This document shows positions 1 to 6,354 of a stretch of DNA of 7,244 nt, piece by piece. The stretch's first letter is position 1. Every line of letters starts with the position of its first letter. The notes beneath the pieces are model-generated. The model was not told where the DNA came from. It did no database searches and saw nothing but the letters and a program-made list of their open reading frames with translations. Source of the DNA: Calditrichota bacterium. GTDB taxonomy: Bacteria; Zhuqueibacterota; Zhuqueibacteria; Oleimicrobiales; Geothermoviventaceae. The stretch spans positions 7,068 to 14,311 of the forward strand of contig JAADFT010000091.1 in assembly GCA_013152765.1 (NCBI GenBank). The letters are read 5' to 3'. The translations under genes and the position numbers were made by a program.

Positions 1-161
1 TCCTCGACGTTGCCCAGGAACTTGAGGGTCACATGCAGCCCTTCCGGGCGCGTCCAGCTAATCCTGGCCCCGTACCTTCGCAGGTCCGCCTGGAGGTCAG
101 CCAGCTCGCGCTTCACCCGCTCCGGAAGTTCAACGGCAATGAATGTGCGGATTTTGGGCAT
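1..161 (-). CDS. thpR: RNA 2',3'-cyclic phosphodiesterase, N-terminal part (cut by window edge)
   Basis: This is the first 53 residues of a 2H-phosphoesterase of the ThpR/LigT family (2'-5' RNA ligase / RNA 2',3'-cyclic phosphodiesterase), a soluble enzyme of about 180-200 residues acting on cyclic phosphate RNA ends. The start reads MPKIRTFIAVELPERVKREL, the family's typical opening strand, and the first of the two catalytic HxTx motifs is visible as HVTLKFLG at residues 43-50 (H43, T45). The second motif lies outside the window. ATG at 161 is the only plausible start between the upstream cinA stop and the conserved RTFIAVELP block; its ribosome site is weak, with purine-rich GAGAGAG and GAAG upstream. 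The gene follows cinA after 45 bases and is in the same reading frame. cinA-thpR is a frequent bacterial pair, commonly followed by recA. Identity is secure; physiological substrate is not known from the sequence. Confidence 0.9.
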   Translation of the reverse strand, partial: MPKIRTFIAVELPERVKRELADLQADLRRYGARISWTRPEGLHVTLKFLGNVE

Positions 162-206
162 TCTGGAGTCTTCAGCTCTCTCGTGAAATCGGCGGAGAAA
201 TCCTCG

Positions 207-1463
207 TCACCTTTCTTCTCTGACGATTTTCCCCAGCTCCCGCCAAAGAACCGCCAGCGCCGCCTGAGTGGCCCGGAACTTGTTCTCCAGCCGGTCTTTC
301 CGAAACTGATGCTTCTCCACGTAGGAACCATCCGGACCGGCAAAACCGATGTAGACGAGTCCCACAGGCTTCTCGGGGGTACCGCCCGTTGGACCGGCAA
401 TTCCCGTTGTGCTAACCCCGAAATCTGTGCCGGAGATCCGGCGTACACCCTCGGCCATCTCGCGCGCCGTTTGCTCGCTCACAGCGCCGTGACGCGCCAG
501 GGTCTCCTCGCGAACACCGAGGATCTGCATTTTCGACGCGTTGCTGTACGTCACAACGCCGCGGTCAAAGTAGTTCGAGCTGCCCGACACATCCGTGAGG
601 CGGTTGGCCAGGAGCCCGCCGGTGCAGGATTCGGCCGTCGCCACCGTCTTGCCCGTCTTGAAAAACAATTCCGCGACGACCTCTTCCAGCTTCTGGTCAT
701 CACGACCGTAGATCCACTTACCCACGCGCTGCCGAAACCACGCTTCTGCCTCGTCGAGCAGTTTCTCGGCAGTGGCAGCGTCGAGCGGCCCAACGCTCAG
801 GGCAATGTCCACTCCCGCAAATTGCGGCAGAAACGCCACCTTCACACCGCGACTCTCAACCTCGCGCGGCTCGCCGAGCAGCTCGTACAGCGCAGATTCC
901 GCAATGCCGGTCGTCCTCAGCACGCGCCTCCGGAAAACGAGGCCGCCACTGAACTCTCGCAATGTGGGCACCACGTAGGCATCCGTCATGTGCCGCATTT
1001 CGGAGGGCACACCCGGGAGAACGAAGCAGTGCTTGCCGTCGCGGCGAAAGTGAAAACCGACGGCCGTGCCGATCGGGTTGTCAATCAAAATGGCGCCCTT
1101 CGGAAGCCAGGCCTGATCCTCGTTGGGAGCAGGCATCTCCATGTTGCGCCTGGCAAAGGCTTCCCGGACCTTCTGCATGATTTCCGGGTGGAACTCCAGC
1201 TCCACGCCGCAGAATTCGGCAACGGCTTTCTTCGTGATGTCGTCGTGCGTGGGACCGAGGCCGCCGGTGGTAACCAGTACATCTGCTCGCCGCCACGCCT
1301 CTTCCAGCGCCGCGACGATCTCGTCGCGTTCATCACCAACCGTGACGGCGCGTCGCACCAGCACGCCCACCGAGGCAAGTGCTCGACCCAGGTAGGCAGC
1401 GTTGGTGTTCACCGTGTGCCCGATCAGCAACTCGTTGCCAATTGTCAGGAGCTCGGCTTTCAC
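207..1463 (-). CDS. cinA: CinA-family protein: MoaB-like domain plus nicotinamide-nucleotide amidase domain
   Basis: A 418-residue full-length CinA. Residues 1-170 form the MoaB/MogA-like molybdopterin-binding (COG1058) domain, with MKAELLTIGNELLIGHTVNT at the start, VTTGGLGPTHDD at 64-75 and LPGVPSEM at 149-156. Residues from about 255 to the end form the CinA C-terminal/PncC domain with TAESCTGG at 276-283 and TTGIAGPTGGTPEKPVG at 352-368. In characterised relatives the N-terminal domain has ADP-ribose pyrophosphatase activity and the C-terminal domain deamidates nicotinamide mononucleotide, recycling NMN from NAD-consuming reactions such as DNA ligation. Length fits the two-domain form (about 410-430). 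The start is GTG at 1463; the family's N-terminus begins exactly here, and GAGTG lies five bases upstream as a moderate ribosome site. It sits 54 bases after pgpA and before thpR. The name comes from competence induction in streptococci, but nothing here indicates a competence role. Confidence 0.96.
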   Translation of the reverse strand: MKAELLTIGNELLIGHTVNTNAAYLGRALASVGVLVRRAVTVGDERDEIVAALEEAWRRADVLVTTGGLGPTHDDITKKAVAEFCGVELEFHPEIMQKVREAFARRNMEMPAPNEDQAWLPKGAILIDNPIGTAVGFHFRRDGKHCFVLPGVPSEMRHMTDAYVVPTLREFSGGLVFRRRVLRTTGIAESALYELLGEPREVESRGVKVAFLPQFAGVDIALSVGPLDAATAEKLLDEAEAWFRQRVGKWIYGRDDQKLEEVVAELFFKTGKTVATAESCTGGLLANRLTDVSGSSNYFDRGVVTYSNASKMQILGVREETLARHGAVSEQTAREMAEGVRRISGTDFGVSTTGIAGPTGGTPEKPVGLVYIGFAGPDGSYVEKHQFRKDRLENKFRATQAALAVLWRELGKIVREER

Positions 1464-1517
1464 GATTCACTCGTACTCGGCAGGATGCACACACGCGAAC
1501 GAAGTAACACAACGGGA

Positions 1518-1973
1518 TCAGAAAACAGCAGCTACGAGCCACCTGAGCAGCAACGTTGCAACAGCGGCGTAGAGGCCCGCCACCACGTCGTCCACCATCA
1601 CACCCCAGCCGCCGGGCAACGACTGCGCCGTGTCGGCCGGGAACGGTTTCACCACGTCAAACACGCGGAACAGCAGAAACGCCAGGATCAGCGACAGCGT
1701 CCCGCCGCCCGTCCCAAGTGCAGCGAGCAGCATCCCAACGACTTCGTCGATGTTGATTTTGCCCGCGTCGTGACCGTAATCGCGCTCTGCCTCGCCGCTC
1801 GCCCACACCCCGACGGCAAAAACGACCAGGCTCCAGAGTACGAGCCCCCAGAAACCCGGACTGCCAAGGGCGAGCAGGAGGATCAACACAACGAGGGCAC
1901 CGACGGTACCGGGCGCCACCGGGAAGAATCCAGTGTAGGCAGTTGTGGCCAGAAATCGAGCGAACGCGCGCAC
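1518..1973 (-). CDS. pgpA: Phosphatidylglycerophosphatase A
   Basis: A 151-residue integral membrane phosphatase that removes phosphate from phosphatidylglycerophosphate to give phosphatidylglycerol, the step directly after the PgsA reaction encoded just upstream. All PgpA landmarks are present: GFFPVAPGTVGAL at 15-27, INIDEVVG at 73-80, FRVFDVVKPFP at 102-112 and LPGGWGVMVDDVVAG at 119-133, whose acidic residues are thought to bind the metal. Hydrophobic segments lie at about 24-57 (two helices), 81-103 and 128-150. Length is normal for the family. The start is GTG at 1973, with GAGGG 3-4 bases upstream in the 11-base gap after the pgsA stop, so the two genes are almost certainly translated from one mRNA. 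Confidence is high because four motifs and the neighbour agree. Confidence 0.96.
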   Translation of the reverse strand: MRAFARFLATTAYTGFFPVAPGTVGALVVLILLLALGSPGFWGLVLWSLVVFAVGVWASGEAERDYGHDAGKINIDEVVGMLLAALGTGGGTLSLILAFLLFRVFDVVKPFPADTAQSLPGGWGVMVDDVVAGLYAAVATLLLRWLVAAVF

Positions 1974-1984
1974 GGTCCCTCGCT

Positions 1985-2605
1985 TCAGTTCAAAGGCACG
2001 ATGGCCCGGTAGAAGGAAAGCACGATGTTGCGAACATGACTCCGGTTTTCCACCAGGTAGATGACGCCCGTCAGGACGGTGTAGAGCGTCACAAAGGCCA
2101 TCATCTTGTCGATTGCCCCCGTGCGTTCAATCCACGCCACCAGACCTCCGAGCGCTGTGGTGCCCGAGGCATGTTTCAGTCGCGCCAGGTGGTAGATCAA
2201 AATCACGTAGATCGCGACGATCTGGGTCGTGGTCTTGAATTTGGCAACGTACATCGTGTTCACAGGCCTGTCGGTAAACATGGCGTACCAGCGCAGGCCC
2301 GTCACCACCACGTCCCGGATGGCGATGGCAAGCACCATCCAGCCACGCACGTAGCCCCGCAGCCACAACGCCGTGAAGGCCGAAATCATCAGCACTTTGT
2401 CGGCCAGGGGATCGAGGAACACGCCCCAGCGGGTCACAGCGCCGCTTCGCCGGGCGACGTAGCCGTCGTACCAGTCCGTGATGGACGCCAGAAAAAAAAT
2501 GCCGAACGAGGCGTACTGCAGACCCACGCTGTCGGAAAGAAACGTCGCCAGGAAGGCGGGCGTCAGCAGAATTCTCAACGTGGACAGCTGGTTGGGTCTC
2601 GACAT
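1985..2605 (-). CDS. pgsA: CDP-diacylglycerol--glycerol-3-phosphate 3-phosphatidyltransferase
   Basis: A 206-residue membrane enzyme that makes phosphatidylglycerophosphate from CDP-diacylglycerol and glycerol-3-phosphate, the committed step to phosphatidylglycerol and cardiolipin. The CDP-alcohol phosphotransferase signature D-x2-D-G-x2-A-R-x8-G-x3-D-x3-D is complete: D44, D47, G48, A51, R52, G61, D65 and D69. The N-terminal PNQLSTLRILLTP (4-16) matches the family's PNxLTxxR opening. About five to six hydrophobic segments are visible (10-24, 31-43, 71-100, 117-131, 158-174). The frame stays open upstream to 2707 inside porB, but those 34 residues are polar and unlike the family. I chose ATG 2605, 34 bases after the porB stop. 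An in-frame GTG at 2608 is an alternative and is better spaced (9 bases) from a GAGG at 2618-2621. pgpA follows after 11 bases. A phosphatidylserine or cardiolipin synthase of the same superfamily is less likely because of pgpA next door. Confidence 0.95.
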   Translation of the reverse strand: MSRPNQLSTLRILLTPAFLATFLSDSVGLQYASFGIFFLASITDWYDGYVARRSGAVTRWGVFLDPLADKVLMISAFTALWLRGYVRGWMVLAIAIRDVVVTGLRWYAMFTDRPVNTMYVAKFKTTTQIVAIYVILIYHLARLKHASGTTALGGLVAWIERTGAIDKMMAFVTLYTVLTGVIYLVENRSHVRNIVLSFYRAIVPLN

Positions 2606-2639
2606 CACCTCGTTCGGCCTCGCAAAACGTCCGTCTTTG

Positions 2640-3596
2640 TCAGGCAGCCTGCTCTTTCGGCTTGGTTGCCTCGACCATCCGGAGCAGATGCTCCCAACGA
2701 TCGTCAACCCACTTCTGAGCAGCCTCGAGCAGGTGCTTGTTTTCTTCTCGGAACAGATGGCGGAAACGGCCCTGATGCTTCATGAACTCGGTCACGGGCA
2801 GTTTCTGCCGCGGCTTGTAGTTGAGCTTGTAAACGCCGTTTTCCACCTCGTACAGTGGCCAGAAGCACGTTTCAACGGCCAGGCGCGACAACTCGACGCC
2901 CATGTCTTCTTTGAAACGCCAACCCGGGGGGCAAGGTGCCAGAATGTTGATGAACGTCGGCCCTTCGATGGAAAGAGCCTTCTCCACCTTGCGGTTCAGA
3001 TCCTTCCAGTGGCTGACCACAGCCTGGGCAGCGTAGGGAATGCCGTGAGCAGCCATGATCTCGGTCAGCGGCTTGGGGTACTGAGTCTTGCCCGGGCGCA
3101 CCTTGCCAACCGGGGCCGTTTTGGTGTCGGCAGAGAAAGGCGTTGCACTGGAGCGCTGAATGCCCGTGTTCATGTAGGCTTCGTTGTCGTAGCAGACGTA
3201 GAGCATGTCGTGCCCACGCTCCATTGCGCCCGAGAGCGCCTGCAGACCGATGTCGTACGTACCGCCGTCACCACCGAAAGCGATGAACTTGATCTTCTTG
3301 TTCGGGTCGATCTTGCCCTGGCGCTTGAACGACTGGTAGGCGGCTTCTACGCCGCTAATCGTCGCAGCCACGTTCTCGAAAGCGTTGTGAATCCACGGCA
3401 CACGCCACGACGTGTACGGGTAGATTGTGGTGACCACCTCCATGCAACCGGTGGCCGTGCCCACAACAACGCCGTCTTCCGGATTGATCGAACGCATTAC
3501 GTGATGAAACGCAACAATGGGAATGCAACCCGAGCACGCCCGGTGTCCCGGGGCAATGTACTCAGGCCGCTTTGCCAGTTCTCTCAGCGATGCCAT
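2640..3596 (-). CDS. porB: Pyruvate (2-oxoacid):ferredoxin oxidoreductase, beta subunit
   Basis: A 318-residue thiamine-diphosphate-binding beta subunit of the four-subunit 2-oxoacid:ferredoxin oxidoreductase. The TPP/Mg site is seen as GGDGGTYDIGLQAL at 108-121 and YDNEAYMNTG at 136-145, the latter typical of pyruvate-type PorB. Four cysteines expected to hold the proximal [4Fe-4S] cluster are present: C21 and C24 (HRACSGC), C51 (ATGCMEV) and C222 (APCPPGW). Length is usual for PorB; the C-terminal 60 residues are charged and helical-looking. ATG 3596 is well supported by a perfect AGGAGG seven bases upstream. The gene is last in the por block, separated from porA by 54 bases holding a palindrome. 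Pyruvate is inferred from the subunit order and motifs; a 2-ketoisovalerate enzyme (VorB) cannot be fully excluded. The protein acts in the cytoplasm with PorA, PorD and PorG. Confidence 0.94.
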   Translation of the reverse strand: MASLRELAKRPEYIAPGHRACSGCIPIVAFHHVMRSINPEDGVVVGTATGCMEVVTTIYPYTSWRVPWIHNAFENVAATISGVEAAYQSFKRQGKIDPNKKIKFIAFGGDGGTYDIGLQALSGAMERGHDMLYVCYDNEAYMNTGIQRSSATPFSADTKTAPVGKVRPGKTQYPKPLTEIMAAHGIPYAAQAVVSHWKDLNRKVEKALSIEGPTFINILAPCPPGWRFKEDMGVELSRLAVETCFWPLYEVENGVYKLNYKPRQKLPVTEFMKHQGRFRHLFREENKHLLEAAQKWVDDRWEHLLRMVEATKPKEQAA

Positions 3597-3603
3597 CGTC
3601 TTT

Positions 3604-3609
3604 CCTCCT
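3604..3609 (-). promoter_or_regulatory. Shine-Dalgarno of porB
   Basis: AGGAGG on the minus strand, seven bases before the porB ATG. It is the strongest ribosome site in the window and fixes the start at 3596. It would allow porB to be translated independently of porA, which ends 41 bases further upstream. Confidence 0.85.
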
Positions 3610-3619
3610 AAATCTGATC

Positions 3620-3631
3620 CAGACCGGTCTG
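3620..3631. repeat. Perfect 12-base palindrome in the porA-porB gap
   Basis: CAGACCGGTCTG is identical to its reverse complement. It lies between the porA stop (3651-3653) and the porB ribosome site (3604-3609). In the minus-strand RNA, GGACCG just upstream can also pair with CGGTCT across a seven-base loop (one G-U pair), so a small hairpin is possible. No U-run follows, so it does not look like a terminator. Either an mRNA stability/processing hairpin or a dimeric DNA-binding site is possible; the sequence does not decide. Confidence 0.6.
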
Positions 3632-3650
3632 TTCGGTCCAGAAATCGCGT

Positions 3651-4832
3651 CTATTCGCGCAGTCCGAGGTAGCCAACCCACTTGTCGACCTTTCCGGTGT
3701 CCACGATCTTCTTCAGGTCATTGAAAGCCGACTCGATGTGATGCGGAAAGATGTCGCGGCCACCAAGACCGTACAGGTAGTTCACCAGGATGGGCGGATC
3801 CTGAGCGCCGTAGAAGGTGCTCCGAATGTCTGTGTAAACCGGCCCGCCCATGGAGCCGAAAGCCGCCGCCCTGTCGAGCACCGCCACGGCTTTCACATTC
3901 TTCAGAGCATTCGTGATGCGCTCGTAGGGGAACGGCCGGAACATGCGAATCTTCAACAGACCGACCTTTTCTCCTTTGTCGCGGAGTGCGTCCACCACCT
4001 CTTTCGCAGTACCGGCGGTGGAACCCATCACCACGATCGCCCTCTCCGCGTCGTCCAGCTGGTATTCCTCGACGATGTCGTAGTGGCGCCCCGTCAGCTC
4101 GCCGAATTCCTTCGAAACGCGTTCCACGGCCGCGGGGGCGTGCAACATGCCTTCGATCTGCTGCCGTTTGTGCTCGAAGTAGTAGTCCGTCAGGTCGAGC
4201 GGACCAACCGTGTAGGGATGATCGATGTCCAGCAGCTTGTGCTCCGGCTTGTACTCGCCCACGAACTTCTGGACTTCCTCGTCCTCGAGCGTGTCGATTC
4301 GTTCCAGGGTGTGGCTGAGGATGAACCCGTCCAGCGTAATCATCACCGGCAGGAGCACGTCTTTCGTCTCCGCGATCCGCACAGCCATGATGGCGTTGTC
4401 GTAGGCCTCCTGGCTGTTCTCCGAGTAAAGCTGAATCCAGCCGGAGTCCCGCGCGCCCATCGTGTCAGAATGGTCGCAGTGGATGTTGATCGGCCCACTC
4501 AGGGCGCGGTTCACCACAGCCATCACAATTGGCAACCGCAGCGACGCTGCAATGTACACAATTTCCCACATCAAGGCCAAACCGTTGGCGGCCGTGGCCG
4601 TCATGGCCCGCGCCCCAGCAGCACTGGCGCCCACCACGGCGCTCATGGCGCTGTGTTCCGATTCAACCAGGACCAACTCCGTATCTACCAAGCCGTCCGC
4701 GTGGTACTCCGCGAACTTGTGCATCAATTCCGTCTGAGGGGTAATGGGGTAGGCTGCCACCACATCCGGGTTAATCTGGCGCATGGCTTCGGCAACCGCC
4801 TCGTTCCCCGTGAGAGCTAAGATTCTGGACAT
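3651..4832 (-). CDS. porA: Pyruvate (2-oxoacid):ferredoxin oxidoreductase, alpha subunit
   Basis: A 393-residue alpha subunit carrying the pyrimidine-binding (domain I) and transketolase-C-like (domain II) parts of pyruvate:ferredoxin oxidoreductase. Visible landmarks: AAYPITPQTELM at 26-37 (substrate/TPP region), LVESEHSAMSAVVGASAAGAR at about 55-75 with the conserved Glu, VNRALSGPINIHCDHSD at 107-123, where R109 aligns with the substrate-contacting Arg of characterised enzymes, and VVMGSTAGTAKEVVDAL at 247-263 followed by KIRMFRPFP, the domain II core. Length matches PorA (about 390-400). ATG 4832 is chosen over a TTG at 4847 because a TGGAGG sits five bases upstream of it and the TTG would overlap that site. 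It begins 16 bases after the porD stop. One departure is TATAANGLALM at 78-88, where most relatives I know read TSSQGL. With PorB, it forms the catalytic heart of the complex. Confidence 0.95.
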   Translation of the reverse strand: MSRILALTGNEAVAEAMRQINPDVVAAYPITPQTELMHKFAEYHADGLVDTELVLVESEHSAMSAVVGASAAGARAMTATAANGLALMWEIVYIAASLRLPIVMAVVNRALSGPINIHCDHSDTMGARDSGWIQLYSENSQEAYDNAIMAVRIAETKDVLLPVMITLDGFILSHTLERIDTLEDEEVQKFVGEYKPEHKLLDIDHPYTVGPLDLTDYYFEHKRQQIEGMLHAPAAVERVSKEFGELTGRHYDIVEEYQLDDAERAIVVMGSTAGTAKEVVDALRDKGEKVGLLKIRMFRPFPYERITNALKNVKAVAVLDRAAAFGSMGGPVYTDIRSTFYGAQDPPILVNYLYGLGGRDIFPHHIESAFNDLKKIVDTGKVDKWVGYLGLRE

Positions 4833-4837
4833 TCGCG

Positions 4838-4843
4838 CCTCCA
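4838..4843 (-). promoter_or_regulatory. Shine-Dalgarno of porA
   Basis: TGGAGG five bases before ATG 4832. It decides the porA start: the upstream in-frame TTG at 4847 overlaps this site and is therefore unlikely to be used. Confidence 0.75.
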
Positions 4844-4848
4844 CCAAG

Positions 4849-5133
4849 CTACATTTCTCGAACCAGCTCCAAAGCGTTCGCCTTGTCAGGGCACTCTTTC
4901 ACACAGATCCCGCAGCCTTTGCAGTGATCGTAGTCGATCCCCACCATCTTGCCGTCCTCGAGCAGAATGGCGGGCTCAGGGCAGTACAACCAGCAGAAAA
5001 GGCACTGGATGCACCGCTCCGGGTACCACACAGGCTTGAATGTCCGCCAACTACCGGTTTCGTATTCGATCGAATTGCCGGGTTCGAGAATGTTCCCGCC
5101 AATCGGAATTTCCTTCCAGGTCTTCTCTTTCAT
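4849..5133 (-). CDS. porD: Pyruvate (2-oxoacid):ferredoxin oxidoreductase, delta subunit (2x[4Fe-4S] ferredoxin-like)
   Basis: A 94-residue ferredoxin-like subunit that relays electrons from the TPP centre of PorA/PorB to soluble ferredoxin. Two complete CxxCxxCxxxCP motifs are present: C41, C44, C47, C51 and C71, C74, C77, C81, predicting two [4Fe-4S] clusters. The N-terminal 40 residues (WKEIPIGGNI, TGSWRTFKPVW) are the extension characteristic of PorD rather than of free ferredoxins, and the length is typical. ATG 5133 overlaps the porG stop as ATGA, and a GGAGGT nine bases upstream lies inside the last codons of porG, so translational coupling is likely. The subunit is oxygen-sensitive by nature of its clusters, which fits an anaerobic or low-oxygen lifestyle. 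Confidence 0.95.
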   Translation of the reverse strand: MKEKTWKEIPIGGNILEPGNSIEYETGSWRTFKPVWYPERCIQCLFCWLYCPEPAILLEDGKMVGIDYDHCKGCGICVKECPDKANALELVREM

Positions 5134-5705
5134 TTCTTCTTGACCTCCTCGTAGGCCCGCTTAATCGCCTCTACGTTCATGTCCGCGATGTCAGGTGAGA
5201 ACTTCTTGCTGAACTTGTGACGCAGATCTTCCACGAGCACGTCAAATGGAAGCACTTCCGTAGCGCCGACCAGCGCTCCCAACATCGCGGTATTCGGGAT
5301 GGGCCTTCCGATGGTTTCGAGAGCCACTTTCACGGCATCAATCACGTAGAGATCGAAGCCGTCTTTGCCCAGCCTTGACTGGACTTCTTCTTTACTCATC
5401 GAGGTGTTCACCAGAATGGTGCCACCCTGCTTGAGCCCTTCGGTCACGTCCACGGCTTCGATCAACGTCTCGTCAAAAACCAGCACAATGTCTGGCGATT
5501 CTACCGGGCTGTGCAGGCGAATCGGGGTATCGGAGATACGGGTGTAAGCACGCATCGGCGCTCCAGTTCGCTCAGGTCCGTACTCCGGAAAGGCCTGAGC
5601 GTACTTGCCAACGTCGATGGCAGCTTCTGCCAGCAACAACGCGGCCGTCTTCGCTCCCTGACCTCCACGCCCGTGCCATCTGACTTCCGTCATGCTCTTC
5701 GACAC
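5130..5705 (-). CDS. porG: Pyruvate (2-oxoacid):ferredoxin oxidoreductase, gamma subunit
   Basis: A 191-residue gamma subunit, the domain that in single-chain pyruvate:ferredoxin oxidoreductases corresponds to the central CoA-binding-region domain. It shows the signature WHGRGGQGAKTAALLLAEAA (10-29), then FPEYGPERTGAPMRAYTRIS (about 40-59) and the mid-domain SPDIVLVFDETL and IPNTAMLGALVGATEVLP segments, all standard for PorG. The start is taken as GTG 5705 because GAGGTGA (5711-5717) lies five bases before it. A GTG at 5714 would overlap that site, and the ATG at 5693 would be 17 bases away from it. It is the first gene of the por block, 46 bases after recR, and overlaps porD by four bases. 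Substrate specificity (pyruvate versus branched 2-oxoacid) is not set by this subunit. Confidence 0.94.
   Translation of the reverse strand: MSKSMTEVRWHGRGGQGAKTAALLLAEAAIDVGKYAQAFPEYGPERTGAPMRAYTRISDTPIRLHSPVESPDIVLVFDETLIEAVDVTEGLKQGGTILVNTSMSKEEVQSRLGKDGFDLYVIDAVKVALETIGRPIPNTAMLGALVGATEVLPFDVLVEDLRHKFSKKFSPDIADMNVEAIKRAYEEVKKK
5143..5148 (-). promoter_or_regulatory. Shine-Dalgarno of porD inside the porG tail
   Basis: GGAGGT within the last Glu-Glu-Val codons of porG, nine bases before the porD ATG. Together with the ATGA stop-start overlap it predicts coupled synthesis of the gamma and delta subunits. Confidence 0.7.
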
Positions 5706-5710
5706 GGTTC

Positions 5711-5717
5711 TCACCTC
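5711..5717 (-). promoter_or_regulatory. Shine-Dalgarno of porG
   Basis: GAGGTGA, a seven-base match to the consensus anti-Shine-Dalgarno, five bases before GTG 5705. It selects this GTG over the neighbouring in-frame GTG (5714) and ATG (5693). Confidence 0.75.
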
Positions 5718-5751
5718 TCTTTGTGTTGCGTTCCCACAGCGACAGTCACAG

Positions 5752-6351
5752 CTACAAGTCGATCCGGCCTTCTAAAGCCCTTGCCAGGGTGATCTCGTCG
5801 GCGTACTCCAGATCCGAACCGACGGGAATTCCCCGGGCAATTCGGCTCAGTTTGATCCCCAGGGGTTTGATCAACTGTGCGAGGTAGATTGCCGTTGCCT
5901 CCCCCTCGGCGTTGGGATTCGTGGCAACAATGACCTCGCGGACTTCGCCCCCCTGCAGTCGTTGCACCAGTTCACGAACCCTGAGATTCTCGGGACCGAT
6001 GCCATCCAACGGTGAGAGTGATCCCCCGAGAACGTGGTAAAGCCCACGGTACTGCCCCGTCTTCTCGAGGGCCAGCACATCGTTGGGCTGTTCCACAACA
6101 CAAATGGTCGACCGATCACGCGCCGGATCTCTGCAAATCGGGCAGGGATCCTCTTCGGTCAGATTGAAACACACAGAACAGTAGCGGACCTTCTGCTTTA
6201 GCTCTGTCAAACTTTGTGCCAGCTCAGAGACCTGCTCCTCAGGAATCTTGAGCAGGTAAAACACCAGCCGCTGAGCCGACTTTCGGCCAATTCCTGGAAG
6301 CCGCGACAGTTGCTCGATGGCCCGCTCGATGGCTGGAGATGTGTACAGCAT
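5752..6351 (-). CDS. recR: Recombination mediator protein RecR
   Basis: A 199-residue RecR, the ring-forming partner of RecO (and RecF) that helps load RecA on single-stranded DNA bound by SSB during gap repair. Domains in order: helix-hairpin-helix LPGIGRKSAQRL at 18-29; a C4 zinc finger with C58, C61, C70 and C73 (CSVCFNL, CPICRD); a Toprim domain from about 80 to 170 with VVE at 85-87 and ATNPNAEGEATAIYLAQLI at 143-161; and the C-terminal Walker-B-like GIPVGSDLEYADEITLARAL at 174-193. Length is exactly that of the family (about 200). ATG 6351 begins three bases after the ebfC stop, with no strong Shine-Dalgarno of its own, so it probably depends on translation of ebfC. The dnaX-ebfC-recR order is conserved widely in bacteria. 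The por genes follow after only 46 bases. Confidence 0.97.
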   Translation of the reverse strand: MLYTSPAIERAIEQLSRLPGIGRKSAQRLVFYLLKIPEEQVSELAQSLTELKQKVRYCSVCFNLTEEDPCPICRDPARDRSTICVVEQPNDVLALEKTGQYRGLYHVLGGSLSPLDGIGPENLRVRELVQRLQGGEVREVIVATNPNAEGEATAIYLAQLIKPLGIKLSRIARGIPVGSDLEYADEITLARALEGRIDL

Positions 6352-6354
6352 CGA

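Noticed and set aside
113..448. Minus-strand open frame of 111 codons overlapping the cinA end and the thpR start
   Set aside because: Different frame from both genes; it is overlapped by the conserved PncC domain of CinA and has no recognisable features.
33..2012. Plus-strand open frame of 659 codons antisense to thpR, cinA and pgpA
   Set aside because: thpR, cinA and pgpA happen to lie in the same reading frame (start offsets are multiples of three), so one antisense frame stays open across all three in this G+C-rich sequence and closes shortly after the frame changes at pgsA. The translation is rich in Arg, His, Gln and Pro, without recognisable domains or a good ribosome site.
2478..3611. 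Plus-strand open frame of 377 codons opposite porB and the pgsA 5' end
   Set aside because: Shadow of porB, whose motifs and Shine-Dalgarno are clear; the antisense product has no recognisable family.
3738..4820. Plus-strand open frame of 360 codons opposite porA
   Set aside because: Shadow of porA; composition is biased to Arg, His and Val and no domain is visible.
5735..5752. CACAGC direct repeat (two copies, 12 bases apart) overlapping the recR stop, before porG
   Set aside because: Very short, partly within the recR end, and no further copies seen; consistent with chance.
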